From: JAVBOO01 sp031550435
GTDB lineage: Bacteria; Bacillota; Clostridia; Lachnospirales; WRAX01
NCBI GenBank assembly: GCA_031550435.1
Contig: JAVBOO010000034.1
Location: forward strand, 12,524-76,523
Reading direction: 5' to 3'
DNA length: 64,000 bases
In this document: in pieces, positions 26,126-34,913 of the stretch
Layout of the letters: the number at the start of each line of letters is the position of its first letter
Numbering within the stretch: position 1 is the first letter of the stretch
Notes under the pieces: model-generated
Database searches by the model: none
What the model saw: the letters and a program-made list of their open reading frames with translations, nothing else
Told to the model about the DNA's origin: nothing
Made by a program: the position numbers and the translations under genes

Positions 26126-27733
26126 TTATCGTAAATTAAATAAGTCGGATTTAAAGCGGACATCGATTTTATCGGCATATATGTAAACGCTGCCAACCAG
26201 TTTGGCCAACAGCATTTTTTTAACTTCCTGCGGGGCGTCCTCAAATTCATATTTCCAGTTTGGCGTCATTTTACGGGCATCCGAAGACGTTGCGATATCC
26301 GACGGTTTGCTATCAAGCTCTGTCGAAATTTTCTTTTTGCCGCGTTGCAATTGTTCTAATTGTATCTCTTTGAGTTCAATGATTTTCGAAAGCTGCTCCG
26401 ATGTGAAATCGCTTTCTCCGGTTAGGCACCTTGCAATTTCGATGCACAGTACCTCGATTTCTTTTTCCGTTTTTTCGATTCGCATATTGATTCCGGACAG
26501 CTCGTTTTTTTTTGTTTGTAAAGCATTGGCTTGCATACCCTCAATTTTAGCCGACAGGTCAGTTTTTTTCAGCATACCCAGATAGCTGTAGACTTCTTCT
26601 AAAATTATCGGGTCGATTTTTCTTTGGCTGTATGTTGACGGCCCTTTGCAAACGGTTTTTGAGCTGCGCTTTAGGCAAATATATTTTGGCTGCATGTATC
26701 TTATTTCTTTGCCGTCGGACTTGCGCGTCCATTTTTTCAACGCGTACCTGGATGTCATAGGCATACCGCAATAGCCGCATTTCGTGTGGCTGACAAACAA
26801 CAAAGGGCCTTTTGTCTGTACAGGGTAGCTTCCTGTTTTCTCTTTTCGCGAATTGCGAATATCTTCGGCCTTATTCCATATCGCTTCGTCCACGATTGCC
26901 AGTTCTTTCTGCACTTCTTCCGAGTATATCCAAGCTTCGGGTTCTGTGCGCTTTCTTAGGCCTCTTTCCGACCTTCTCTTTCCCGATACATAATATCCTT
27001 TGTAAACAGGATTTTTCAGCAGGCACATAACGCTGTTTGCGGTCCACGCATTTCCCCGCTTTGTCGGTATTTTTCTTTCGTTGAGATATGCGGCGGTCTT
27101 ATAACCGCCGTAACCGTATTCGGTAACCAGGTTAAAAATTGTTCTGACAACTTTGCTTTCGTTCTCGTCGAGCGCTAATTTTTTCAGCTCATAGCCTTTG
27201 TTGTTCCTAACGCCTGATTTTATGAGCGTATAGCCGTAGGGAGCGCCGCCGCCCCTGAACTTACCCTCCTCGACCATTTGTTTATGCTTTTCTCTGACGC
27301 GGATAGAGGTTTTTTCGCTTTCGCCGCCCGACTGCCAAAAACGGATGTAATTCATCAGCTTGTCTGCGCGGTTGTCAAACTTCTGCTGCCCTTCTTTAAC
27401 GCTCCAAACTTCTATACCGTTGGCAACGAACCATTCTACTATAAACGGCGTTTCGTCTTCACGCCTGCCCAAACGGTCAAACATAAAAACAAGCAGCACA
27501 TCAAACAAGCCGTTTTCCGCGTCTTTTCTGACTTGACGCAACACATCGCGCTGCTCTGCCGATTTATGGTAACCCGATACGCCTTTTTCGGCATATTCTT
27601 TAGTAAGCACCCAACCGGGCATTGTTGAGATAAATTCACGGCAGGCGTTTTTCTGCATAGGTATCTCGTCTTCATAAACTTGTTTTTTTGTCGATACTCT
27701 ATACAGACAGGAAACCCGCACGGCTCTTGCCAT
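26126..27733 (-). CDS. Large serine recombinase 2
   Basis: A 535-residue serine recombinase paralogous to its downstream neighbour. The nucleophile is S14 in Y-R-V-S-T-K, and the catalytic domain shows F-D-V-L-L-V-F-M-F-D-R-L-G-R-R-E-D-E-T. The recombinase domain has A-P-Y-G-Y and W-T-A-N-S-V-M-C-L-L-K-N-P-V-Y-K-G. The zinc ribbon has C-G-Y-C and a second pair C-L...C, and a coiled coil follows. ATG 27733 is preceded by AGGGGGTAACGGTT. Tandem non-identical large serine recombinases occur in mobile cassettes such as SCCmec (ccrA/ccrB), where both proteins may be needed. No cargo beyond small ORFs is present. Confidence 0.93.
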   Translation of the reverse strand: MARAVRVSCLYRVSTKKQVYEDEIPMQKNACREFISTMPGWVLTKEYAEKGVSGYHKSAEQRDVLRQVRKDAENGLFDVLLVFMFDRLGRREDETPFIVEWFVANGIEVWSVKEGQQKFDNRADKLMNYIRFWQSGGESEKTSIRVREKHKQMVEEGKFRGGGAPYGYTLIKSGVRNNKGYELKKLALDENESKVVRTIFNLVTEYGYGGYKTAAYLNERKIPTKRGNAWTANSVMCLLKNPVYKGYYVSGKRRSERGLRKRTEPEAWIYSEEVQKELAIVDEAIWNKAEDIRNSRKEKTGSYPVQTKGPLLFVSHTKCGYCGMPMTSRYALKKWTRKSDGKEIRYMQPKYICLKRSSKTVCKGPSTYSQRKIDPIILEEVYSYLGMLKKTDLSAKIEGMQANALQTKKNELSGINMRIEKTEKEIEVLCIEIARCLTGESDFTSEQLSKIIELKEIQLEQLQRGKKKISTELDSKPSDIATSSDARKMTPNWKYEFEDAPQEVKKMLLAKLVGSVYIYADKIDVRFKSDLFNLR

Positions 27734-27813
27734 AACCGTTACCCCCTAAGAGCATGTTTTTTATTGCCGGAGCACTACAAAACTGAAATGTAATTTTGAA
27801 AGCTCGCAAATTA

Positions 27814-28035
27814 TTATTCAGTTTTTTCCCGAGAAGCCGACAGCATTCTTTCTATGTACAGATTTGAAAGTGTTTCGATAATACTGTCCTCGTCTGTTGT
27901 TTTGCCTCTCGGAAAAAAGAGGTTAACCCACATCTTGTGTTTTTTGTTGTAACGCCGAAGGCATATTTCGCTGTCCGAGCGCTCTATTGTATACATGATT
28001 CCGCCTATAGTAATTGTTTCTTCCAAACTGCTCAC
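27814..28035 (-). CDS. Small protein of the recombinase cassette (73 aa)
   Basis: A 73-residue protein upstream of the two recombinases on the same strand. I do not recognise the family. The N-terminal half is beta-like (T-I-T-I-G-G-I-M-Y-T-I-E-R) and the C-terminal half is a helix (D-S-I-I-E-T-L-S-N-L-Y-I-E-R-M-L). A GTG start at 28035 overlaps the TGA of a preceding short frame (GTGA). An ATG at 27999 preceded by GGCGGA is a possible shorter start. The stop lies 81 bases before recombinase 2. Being in the cassette, it may be a directionality factor or accessory protein, but that is a guess. Confidence 0.65.
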   Translation of the reverse strand: MSSLEETITIGGIMYTIERSDSEICLRRYNKKHKMWVNLFFPRGKTTDEDSIIETLSNLYIERMLSASREKTE

Positions 28036-28121
28036 CCCGACGGCTTTACCGGTTCACCGATAATGTAAAGCCAAGCGATACGCTCGGCATGTTGAAATTC
28101 CTGATGTGCCTGTGCCTGCAT
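28032..28121 (-). CDS. Possible short ORF overlapping the 73-aa gene
   Basis: A 29-codon frame from ATG 28121 whose TGA overlaps the GTG of the 73-residue gene. The open frame continues further upstream (to 28232), with I-E-Y-R-L-C-H-I-L-M preceding, but the upstream part overlaps a repeat-like sequence. The overlap suggests translational coupling, or a remnant of a longer gene cut by the repeat. No clear ribosome binding site was seen. Confidence 0.3.
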   Translation of the reverse strand: MQAQAHQEFQHAERIAWLYIIGEPVKPSG

Positions 28122-28163
28122 CAGTATATGACAAAGCCTATATTCAATATGACGCAGACTATG

Positions 28164-28180
28164 CAATGGTGTAAAACTCG
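28164..28180 (+). repeat. Short inverted repeat bounding the recombinase cassette
   Basis: CAATGGTGTAAAACTCG here matches, in inverted orientation with one mismatch, the sequence at 24211-24227. The two copies lie just outside the recombinase cassette. Confidence 0.6.
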
Positions 28181-28292
28181 GGTTTGCTGCCGAAGTATAC
28201 AGTAAGTTTAACGCCCACACGGAAAAATGCATATTGTTTAATTTTTTCCGGCATGAAAAAATCCGTAAAAGACTATTTATTTTTGTAGTTTA

Positions 28293-28301
28293 TGGTATAA
28301 T
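28293..28301 (+). promoter_or_regulatory. Extended -10 promoter of V-ATPase operon 2
   Basis: TGGTATAAT is a perfect TATAAT with the TG of an extended -10. No good -35 is found 16-18 bases upstream. It lies about 50 bases before the first gene of the operon. Confidence 0.55.
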
Positions 28302-28349
28302 TGTCCGTGGAATATCTCTGAAAATAAAATTGACAGGGGTGATTAATGA

Positions 28350-28676
28350 TTGGCGGCTTTAGTGGTGCAAAGTATTAAAGAAGCCGAGGAGCTTGCGGCC
28401 TCGATTGTGAGACAAGCTTCCGAGCAGGCAAAGGAGCTTCTTAAAAACTCTGAAGCTGACGCTTTGATGCAGAAAAACAGGATTTTGGAGGATGCAAGGC
28501 TGGAAAACAAGAAGAAGGCAGAATCTGCCGAGCAGAAAACAAAAGAATCTTGTGACAGGCAAAGGACGGACAGCGAAAAAGAGCTTGAGGCTTTTGCAAA
28601 GTCGGCGCTGCAAAAAAAGGACAGGGCCGTTGCCTTGCTTATGGAAAGGATAGTGGGAAGCCTTGGCAATAGTTAA
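28350..28676 (+). CDS. V-type ATPase subunit H/G-like coiled coil (operon 2)
   Basis: A 108-residue, almost entirely helical, Ala/Glu/Lys-rich protein (I-K-E-A-E-E-L-A-A-S-I-V-R-Q-A-S-E-Q-A-K-E-L) typical of the peripheral-stalk subunit that pairs with subunit E (called H in archaea, F in Enterococcus ntp naming). The start is TTG 28350, nine bases after AGGGGT; an ATG at 28346 is in another frame and soon stops. It is the first gene of the operon and its end overlaps subunit I by 14 bases. Confidence 0.85.
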   Translation: MAALVVQSIKEAEELAASIVRQASEQAKELLKNSEADALMQKNRILEDARLENKKKAESAEQKTKESCDRQRTDSEKELEAFAKSALQKKDRAVALLMERIVGSLGNS

Positions 28677-30636
28677 AATGAAAAGCTTTCTCGCCATTGT
28701 TCCGAAACAGCATCAGGAAAGGCTGCTGCCGCTTCTTCAAAGCTATGGCGGTGTGCATTTCAAGCAGCTTTCACCCGATGAGGACAAGCTTTACCTTTCA
28801 AAAGAAGCTCACAGCGACAGACTCAATTTTTATGAAAACGAGCTTGCAAAGGTTCGCTATGCCATCTCAAAAATCGAGAGTCTTGCTCCGAAAAAAGGCG
28901 GATTGCTCGGCGCTCCGATAAAAAAGATGTCAGGAAGCGAGTATGACAGTTTTTTGAGCGGCTATGACTACGAGAGCGTCTACGCGAAAATCAAAGGCAT
29001 AGACGATTCGCTGGTTGCTATCAAGGCAGAGCGCTTGAAGCTGATTCTCGAGAACGACACGCTTAAGCAGTGGATACAGCTGGACGTTTCGCAAGAGGAG
29101 CTTGGCTCCCTCAAAAGCGTTTCCTGCAATTTCGGAACGGTCAGCAAAGTCGCTTTGGCGGAGTTCCTTGAGGATATGTCCGAATACGAAACAGTTTATA
29201 TCGAAAGCCTCGGCTACGTAAAAGATGACGAAATGCTGCTTGTCATCAGCCCGAAGGACATTAACGATGAGGTTCAGGACTATATGAAGCAACTCGGCTT
29301 TTCTAAGCTCGGAGTTCCGCACAGCGGTATATCGAAAGAGCGGATAGCCGAAAACCTTAAAACTCTTAACAGTCTGAACGCCCGTCTTTTGACTAAAGAA
29401 GACGAAATCAAACAAACGGCCGCGGAGTTTGAGTCCTTGAAAATCTGCGAGGACTGCCTTGTCACTCTTTACGGCAGAGAAAAGGTATGCGAAAACTTCC
29501 TGAACTCGGCGGCAATCACATGGCTTGAGGGTTATGTTCCCGTTGAAGACTCGGCAAAGCTCAAGAGCATTATAAGCTCTGTTTGCGGCGAAGAGTGCTA
29601 TATCGAGGAAGAAGACGTTCCGAAGGACTCAGAAGACGTTCCGATTAAACTCAAAAACAACAAAATCGTTTCTGCTTTCGAGAGTGTAACAGAGATGTAT
29701 TCGCTCCCGAAATACAGCGAGTTTGACCCGACGCCGATTTTTACGCCGTTCTACATGCTGTTTTTCGCCTTTATGATAGGAGATATGGGTTATGGGTTAT
29801 TGATGGCGGCGGCGACAGCATTTGCGCTAAAGTTCATGCACCTGAGAAAAGGTTCGAGAAGGTTTATGAGCTTTTTCTTCTGGCTTGGAGTCGCAACTAT
29901 CGTAGTGGGACTGTTATTCGGCTCGATGTTCGGTTTTACCGTATTTGCTCCGATAAGCTCGGTCAACGAGTTCGGAGAAGCAGTCAAGACTCCGGTTTTA
30001 GATTCGTCAAACGGTATTGAGCAAATGCTTATTGTTTCGCTGGCGATAGGTTTTTTCCAAGTGGTATTCGGTCTTTGCGTCAGGGGAGCACTGCTCATCA
30101 GAGACAAAAAGTACTGGTCTGCCGTGTTTGACGCGCTGTTCTGGATTACCGCTCTTTCAGGCGCTATAGGCATGATAATCGGCGCTGTGGGCATACTTCC
30201 TCCTATTTGGGGGGAAATATCCAAATGGAGCTTCTGGCTTAGCATCGCCGGACTTTTGCTCACGCAGGGAAGAAGCGCGAAGACTATCGGAGGAAAGATC
30301 GGAACCGCAATTTACGCGGTCTACGGCATCACAGGCTTTGCGGGCGATCTGGTGTCGTACACGAGACTTGTTGCTCTCAGTCTTTCGGGAGCCTATATCG
30401 CGTACTCGTTCAACCTTATGTCGGGCATGATACCGGCAGGAATCCCAAGATTCATAATAGGCGGAGCAATCTTTTTGGTCGGTCAGGCGCTTAACTTCGG
30501 TTTGGCGGCGCTCGGCGCATATGTGCACACCTGCCGCTTGCAATATGTTGAGTTTTTCAGCAAATTTTACAGCGGCGGAGGCGTGAAATATCAGCCGTTT
30601 AACAAGGGCAACAAATATGTGGAGATTGAAAAATAA
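28663..30636 (+). CDS. ntpI: V-type ATPase subunit I (operon 2)
   Basis: Membrane stator subunit a/I, 657 residues. The first 340 residues are cytoplasmic and begin M-A-I-V-K-M-K, the usual family start, here with TTG 28663 and GGAAG upstream. The C-terminal half has about eight TM helices, with G-D-M-G-Y-G-L-L-M near 370, G-L-L-F-G-S-M-F-G-F, and the conserved Arg region S-Y-T-R-L-V-A-L-S-L-S-G, which faces the rotor glutamate. It carries ions to and from the K ring. Confidence 0.95.
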   Translation: MAIVKMKSFLAIVPKQHQERLLPLLQSYGGVHFKQLSPDEDKLYLSKEAHSDRLNFYENELAKVRYAISKIESLAPKKGGLLGAPIKKMSGSEYDSFLSGYDYESVYAKIKGIDDSLVAIKAERLKLILENDTLKQWIQLDVSQEELGSLKSVSCNFGTVSKVALAEFLEDMSEYETVYIESLGYVKDDEMLLVISPKDINDEVQDYMKQLGFSKLGVPHSGISKERIAENLKTLNSLNARLLTKEDEIKQTAAEFESLKICEDCLVTLYGREKVCENFLNSAAITWLEGYVPVEDSAKLKSIISSVCGEECYIEEEDVPKDSEDVPIKLKNNKIVSAFESVTEMYSLPKYSEFDPTPIFTPFYMLFFAFMIGDMGYGLLMAAATAFALKFMHLRKGSRRFMSFFFWLGVATIVVGLLFGSMFGFTVFAPISSVNEFGEAVKTPVLDSSNGIEQMLIVSLAIGFFQVVFGLCVRGALLIRDKKYWSAVFDALFWITALSGAIGMIIGAVGILPPIWGEISKWSFWLSIAGLLLTQGRSAKTIGGKIGTAIYAVYGITGFAGDLVSYTRLVALSLSGAYIAYSFNLMSGMIPAGIPRFIIGGAIFLVGQALNFGLAALGAYVHTCRLQYVEFFSKFYSGGGVKYQPFNKGNKYVEIEK

Positions 30637-30660
30637 TCATTAAATCATAGGAGGAAACAA

Positions 30661-31146
30661 ATGAAATTAACCGATATCCTTATTAACTATGGCGGCTATA
30701 TCTTTGCGGCACTCGGAGCGGCAATTGCGGTTTTTTGGGCCGGCGTAGGTTCATCAAAGGGTTGTAACATCGTTGGTAAGGCCGCTACCGGCATTATTAC
30801 CGAAGAGCCCGAAAAATTCGGTCAGGCTCTTATTCTCCAACTTCTTCCCGGTACACAGGGGCTTTATGGCTTTATTATAGGCTTCTTAATCGTCGTTACA
30901 AAAATTTCGACAAGTCCTTCGCTTTCACAGGGCATTTATCTGCTCTTCGCGGCAATGCCGGTTGCTGTAGTCGGATATTTTTCTGCAATACTCCAGGGCC
31001 AGGTTGCCGCATCGGGTTTGCAGATTCTTGCAAAAAATCCTTCTCAGACCACAAAGGGTATCATTTTCGCGGCTGTTGTTGAGACATACGCAATTCTTGG
31101 CTTTGTTGCATCGATCATTATGTTGTTCGTAACCTATCCGGCTTAA
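30661..31146 (+). CDS. ntpK: V-type ATPase subunit K proteolipid (operon 2)
   Basis: Rotor-ring proteolipid of 161 residues with four TM helices in two duplicated hairpins. The essential carboxylate is E141 (A-A-V-V-E-T-Y-A-I-L-G). The segment L-P-G-T-Q-G-L-Y-G (62-70) gives T65 and Q66, and S-A-I-L-Q-G-Q (108-114) gives Q112. In Enterococcus hirae NtpK the corresponding residues T64, Q65, Q110 and E139 bind sodium, so this enzyme is probably a sodium pump or synthase. AGGAGG stands before ATG 30661. Confidence 0.95.
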   Translation: MKLTDILINYGGYIFAALGAAIAVFWAGVGSSKGCNIVGKAATGIITEEPEKFGQALILQLLPGTQGLYGFIIGFLIVVTKISTSPSLSQGIYLLFAAMPVAVVGYFSAILQGQVAASGLQILAKNPSQTTKGIIFAAVVETYAILGFVASIIMLFVTYPA

Positions 31147-31191
31147 GCCGAAGGGACAGATTAACGCAAACAATAAGAAATGGGGCTTGAA

Positions 31192-31773
31192 ATGTCCGAT
31201 TTGAATAAATTACTCATAAAAATTAAAAATGATGCCGCGGAAAAGGCGGCGCAGATTATAAAAACCGCCGAGGAGCAGGCAAAGGAACATAAAGAGGCCG
31301 TTCTTGCCGAAGCACAAAAGGAAAGAGCCGCCATGATAAAATACGGCTGCGAAGAAGTGGCAAGGATAGAGACGCAGATGCTGGAGCAGCATAAGCTCTC
31401 TCTCAGAGACAGGCAGATAGAAATCAAGCACGGTGTTATTGACGAGGTTTTTGAGGCAGCACTCGAAAAACTCAACAGGCTGCCCGATGATGAGCTTTTG
31501 AAGTTTGCCGTTTCGAAGCTTTCCGGCTACGGTCGACTTGACGGATACACCATTTTGTTTCCGGAAAAATCCGGGCTCAATGCCGAGAAGGTTAATGCGG
31601 CTCTTTCCGCAAAGGGCATAGGCGCAAAACTCGGCGATTACTCCGGCGATATGAAGACGGACGGAGGTTTTATGCTGTTTTCGGGAAGTATTGAACACAA
31701 TTACAGCTTCGGCTCGCTTGTCGGGTTTGCTAAATATGAGATGATCAATGAAGTTTCCGATATTTTGTTTTAA
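31192..31773 (+). CDS. ntpE: V-type ATPase subunit E (operon 2)
   Basis: Peripheral-stalk subunit E, 193 residues from ATG 31192, which has GGGG eight bases upstream; the earlier ATG 31180 has no binding site. The N-terminal half is a long charged helix (K-N-D-A-A-E-K-A-A-Q-I-I-K-T-A-E-E-Q-A) that pairs with the H/G-type subunit. The C-terminal globular domain contacts the A/B head. It lies between K and C, the standard order. Confidence 0.9.
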   Translation: MSDLNKLLIKIKNDAAEKAAQIIKTAEEQAKEHKEAVLAEAQKERAAMIKYGCEEVARIETQMLEQHKLSLRDRQIEIKHGVIDEVFEAALEKLNRLPDDELLKFAVSKLSGYGRLDGYTILFPEKSGLNAEKVNAALSAKGIGAKLGDYSGDMKTDGGFMLFSGSIEHNYSFGSLVGFAKYEMINEVSDILF

Positions 31774-31784
31774 AGGGGGAGCAT

Positions 31785-32771
31785 ATGAAAAGTGAAAGCT
31801 TTATAGAGTGTTCCGCCTATATCAGAGTGCTTGAAAAGCGTCTGCTAAACCATGCCGAAATGCTCAGACTGTCTGACACGGCAGATTTTGGGGATTTTTT
31901 ACGTGCGCTGACCCAGCTCAGCAATGGGTATGATTTCTCGCAGACAACCAACTATGAAGAGCTGTCGAATGCGCTTGTCGAGATGCATCGCAGTGTCTAT
32001 GCCGAGGCCTACAAGCTTTCGGGAGAAGAACATGCCATAGTTGACCTTATAGCTGCCAAATATGATTTTTTAAATCTAAAGTCATATGTTAAGGCTGAAT
32101 TTTCTTCTAAAAAAATCAAACCGTCCTATCTATACCTGACGGAGCGCCAGTATCGCTTTGACGGCGAAACGGAGGACATGCCCGAGCATCTCAAAGAGGC
32201 AGCCGAGGATATGAGATCCGCTTATCTTGAGGCGAAAAATGCCGAGTTTATTGACATAACGGCAGACAAAAACCTGTTTAAGCATCTTTTCGGGCTTTGC
32301 AGAGACATAGACAACGAGTTTGTAACCAAATACGTTGAGCTTTATGTCGACTGCCTTAACATCAAGATACTCATGCGTTCAAAGTCTATGGAAAAAGGTT
32401 CGAGATTTCTTAACAAAGCGCTGGTAGACGACGGTATGACGGAGCGCAGTTATTTTCTAAACCACTATGACGTGCCGGCTGAGGCTCTGTCGGCTAAGTT
32501 TTCGTTCAAATATTTCGGCGGACTGTTCGCGGATGCCCAGTCCGACTATGAAAGAACCGGAAATTACGCCAAGCTGGAAAAACTTTTGGATAACCGCCTT
32601 GTCGAGCATGTCAGGCAGGCGAAATACATTGCCTACGGGCCTGAGATCCTTATGGCATGGGTTTTGTCTAAGGAAAACGAAATCAGGCAGCTCAGGATTC
32701 TTGCGGCAGGCAAGCAGAACGGGCTTGTTTCTGACCTGATACGGGAAAGGCTGCGTGATCAGTATGTATAA
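31785..32771 (+). CDS. ntpC: V-type ATPase subunit C (operon 2)
   Basis: Subunit C (also called d) links the central stalk to the K ring. The 328 residues are mainly helical, in three similar subdomains. Recognisable features are S-A-Y-I-R-V-L-E-K-R-L-L near the start, D-L-I-A-A-K-Y-D-F-L-N-L-K near 90, Y-V-D-C-L-N-I-K-I-L-M-R-S near 190, and P-E-I-L-M-A-W-V-L-S-K-E-N-E-I-R-Q-L-R near the C-terminus. The last matches the conserved E-N-E-I-x-N-I-R element. It overlaps subunit F. Confidence 0.92.
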   Translation: MKSESFIECSAYIRVLEKRLLNHAEMLRLSDTADFGDFLRALTQLSNGYDFSQTTNYEELSNALVEMHRSVYAEAYKLSGEEHAIVDLIAAKYDFLNLKSYVKAEFSSKKIKPSYLYLTERQYRFDGETEDMPEHLKEAAEDMRSAYLEAKNAEFIDITADKNLFKHLFGLCRDIDNEFVTKYVELYVDCLNIKILMRSKSMEKGSRFLNKALVDDGMTERSYFLNHYDVPAEALSAKFSFKYFGGLFADAQSDYERTGNYAKLEKLLDNRLVEHVRQAKYIAYGPEILMAWVLSKENEIRQLRILAAGKQNGLVSDLIRERLRDQYV

Positions 32772-33081
32772 AATCGGGGTTATCGGAGACAGAGATTCGA
32801 TTCTTTGTTTTATGGCCTTCGGATTTGAGGTTTTCCCCGTTTCCAACGAGGCACAGGATGAAAACCGCAAGCTTGTCGATAGGCTTGCGAGAGAGGGCTT
32901 TGGTCTGATTTTGATAACAGAGCAGATTGCTGCCGCGCTTTCAGAAACTATCGACCGCTATAACAAAGCCGCCGTTCCGTCGATATTGTTGATTCCCTCG
33001 GTCAGGGGCAGCATGGGCGTTGGTCTTAAGCGTATCAGAGACAATGTTGAAAAGGCGGTCGGAATCAATATTCTTGATTAA
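32764..33081 (+). CDS. ntpG: V-type ATPase subunit F (operon 2)
   Basis: Central-stalk subunit F, about 105 residues, named ntpG in Enterococcus. The protein begins M-Y-K-I-G-V-I-G-D-R-D-S-I, the family N-terminus, and has L-I-L-I-T-E-Q-I-A and I-L-L-I-P-S as buried strands. ATG 32764 is preferred on family alignment; GTG 32755 has better spacing to AAAGG and would add three residues. Either start overlaps the end of subunit C. Confidence 0.93.
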   Translation: MYKIGVIGDRDSILCFMAFGFEVFPVSNEAQDENRKLVDRLAREGFGLILITEQIAAALSETIDRYNKAAVPSILLIPSVRGSMGVGLKRIRDNVEKAVGINILD

Positions 33082-33137
33082 GAGCGGCTGCAAACATCGA
33101 ACAAATTCTAAATATCACAAGTGAAGGGATAGTTTAG

Positions 33138-34913
33138 ATGAAATTACTTGGAAAAATTATTAAAGTATCGGGACCGCTTGTTGTCGCCGAGGGTATGGAG
33201 GACGCCAGACTTTATGACGTTGTTGCGGTGTCCGAGAAAAACCTCATCGGCGAAATAATTGAAATGCGCGGCGACAAGGCGAGTATACAGGTCTATGAGG
33301 AAACGTCGATGCTCGGATGCGGCGAGCCCGTGAGAACAACAAGCGAGCCTTTGTCTGTCGAACTCGGCCCCGGCTTAATCGGCGCGATGTTTGACGGAAT
33401 TCAACGTCCGCTCGACAAAATCAGAGACAGCTCGGGCGATTTTATCGGCAGAGGTGTACTTGTGCCGTCCCTGGACCGCGAAAAGAAATGGCAGTTTGAG
33501 TCCTGCGTTAAAAAAGGCGACAAGTTGACAGCAGGCGATATTATCGGAACGGTTCAGGAAAACGCGGTTGTAAAGCATAAGATCATGGTTCCGCCGAATG
33601 TTGACGGAACCGTAAAAGAAATAAAATCGGGCAAGTTCAGCATTGTCGAAACTGTCTGCGTTCTTTCAACGGATAAGGGCGAAAAAGAGCTGACTATGAT
33701 GCAAAAATGGCCTGTCCGCCGACCTCGTCCGGCCGCAAAGAAGCTCAGCCCGGATAGTCCTATGGTCACCGGTCAGCGTGTTGTCGATACTTTTTTCCCT
33801 GTAGCCCAGGGAGGAACGGCCTGTGTGCCGGGTCCGTTCGGCAGCGGAAAAACCGTTATTCAGCATCAGCTGGCAAAATGGTCTAACGTTCAGATAGTCG
33901 TTTATGTTGGTTGCGGCGAACGCGGAAATGAAATGACTGACGTTTTAAACGAGTTTCCGGAGCTTATCGACCCGCAAACGGGCGAGCCGCTCATGAAGCG
34001 TACAGTGCTGATAGCCAACACATCAAACATGCCGGTCGCCGCCAGAGAAGCTTCTGTTTACACAGGCATTACCATTGCCGAGTATTTCAGAGATATGGGC
34101 TATTCCGTGGCATTGATGGCAGACTCCACATCCCGCTGGGCAGAAGCTCTGCGCGAGATGTCCGGCCGCCTTGAAGAAATGCCGGGCGAAGAAGGCTATC
34201 CTGCCTATCTGAGTTCCAGACTTGCCGAGTTCTATGAAAGAGCAGGGCGAGTAGTCTGCCTCGGCAGCGACAAGCGTAACGGCAACCTGACAGCTATAGG
34301 CGCGGTTTCTCCTCCCGGCGGAGACCTTTCGGAGCCGGTAACACAGTCAACACTGAGAATTGTCAAAGTATTCTGGGGTTTGGATTCGGAGCTTGCATAC
34401 CGCAGGCACTTTCCTGCGATTAACTGGCTTAACTCCTATAGCCTCTACCGTGACAGAATTTATGAGTATTTCAACGACAAGGTAAATAGAAATTTCGGCG
34501 CTCTTGCGAACAAGGCTATGGCCATGCTTCAAGAAGAGGCCGAGCTTAACGAAATAGTCAGACTCGTCGGCTTTGACGCTCTGTCCGAGGGAGACCAGCT
34601 TAAGCTTGAATCGGCAAAATCCCTTCGTGAGGATTATTTACAGCAAAACAGTTTCCACGAGCAAGACAGCTATGCCTCGCTCAACAAACAATACGAAATG
34701 CTTGAGCTTGTTCTGCACTTTGCAGATGAGGCTCAAAAGGGGCTTAACGGCGGTGTCTATTTGAAAAAAATATTGGCGCTCGAAGTCCGGGAAAAAATAG
34801 CGAAAGCGAAGTATACACCCGAGACAGAGCTTAAAAAAATCTCGGAGCTGAGAAAAGAAGTCAGCGCCGGAATAAGCAGGCTGCTTGAAGAGGAGGCCGC
34901 GCATCTTGATTAA
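33138..34913 (+). CDS. ntpA: V-type ATPase catalytic subunit A (operon 2)
   Basis: Catalytic nucleotide-binding subunit, 591 residues. The N-terminal beta barrel has the conserved E-M-R-G-D-K-A-S-I-Q-V-Y-E-E-T. The A-specific insertion (about 110-200) is present. The P-loop G-P-F-G-S-G-K-T lies at 232-239, and the catalytic region G-C-G-E-R-G-N-E and the arginine region S-R-W-A-E-A-L-R-E follow. Together with three B subunits it forms the head. AAGGGA stands before ATG 33138. Confidence 0.96.
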   Translation: MKLLGKIIKVSGPLVVAEGMEDARLYDVVAVSEKNLIGEIIEMRGDKASIQVYEETSMLGCGEPVRTTSEPLSVELGPGLIGAMFDGIQRPLDKIRDSSGDFIGRGVLVPSLDREKKWQFESCVKKGDKLTAGDIIGTVQENAVVKHKIMVPPNVDGTVKEIKSGKFSIVETVCVLSTDKGEKELTMMQKWPVRRPRPAAKKLSPDSPMVTGQRVVDTFFPVAQGGTACVPGPFGSGKTVIQHQLAKWSNVQIVVYVGCGERGNEMTDVLNEFPELIDPQTGEPLMKRTVLIANTSNMPVAAREASVYTGITIAEYFRDMGYSVALMADSTSRWAEALREMSGRLEEMPGEEGYPAYLSSRLAEFYERAGRVVCLGSDKRNGNLTAIGAVSPPGGDLSEPVTQSTLRIVKVFWGLDSELAYRRHFPAINWLNSYSLYRDRIYEYFNDKVNRNFGALANKAMAMLQEEAELNEIVRLVGFDALSEGDQLKLESAKSLREDYLQQNSFHEQDSYASLNKQYEMLELVLHFADEAQKGLNGGVYLKKILALEVREKIAKAKYTPETELKKISELRKEVSAGISRLLEEEAAHLD

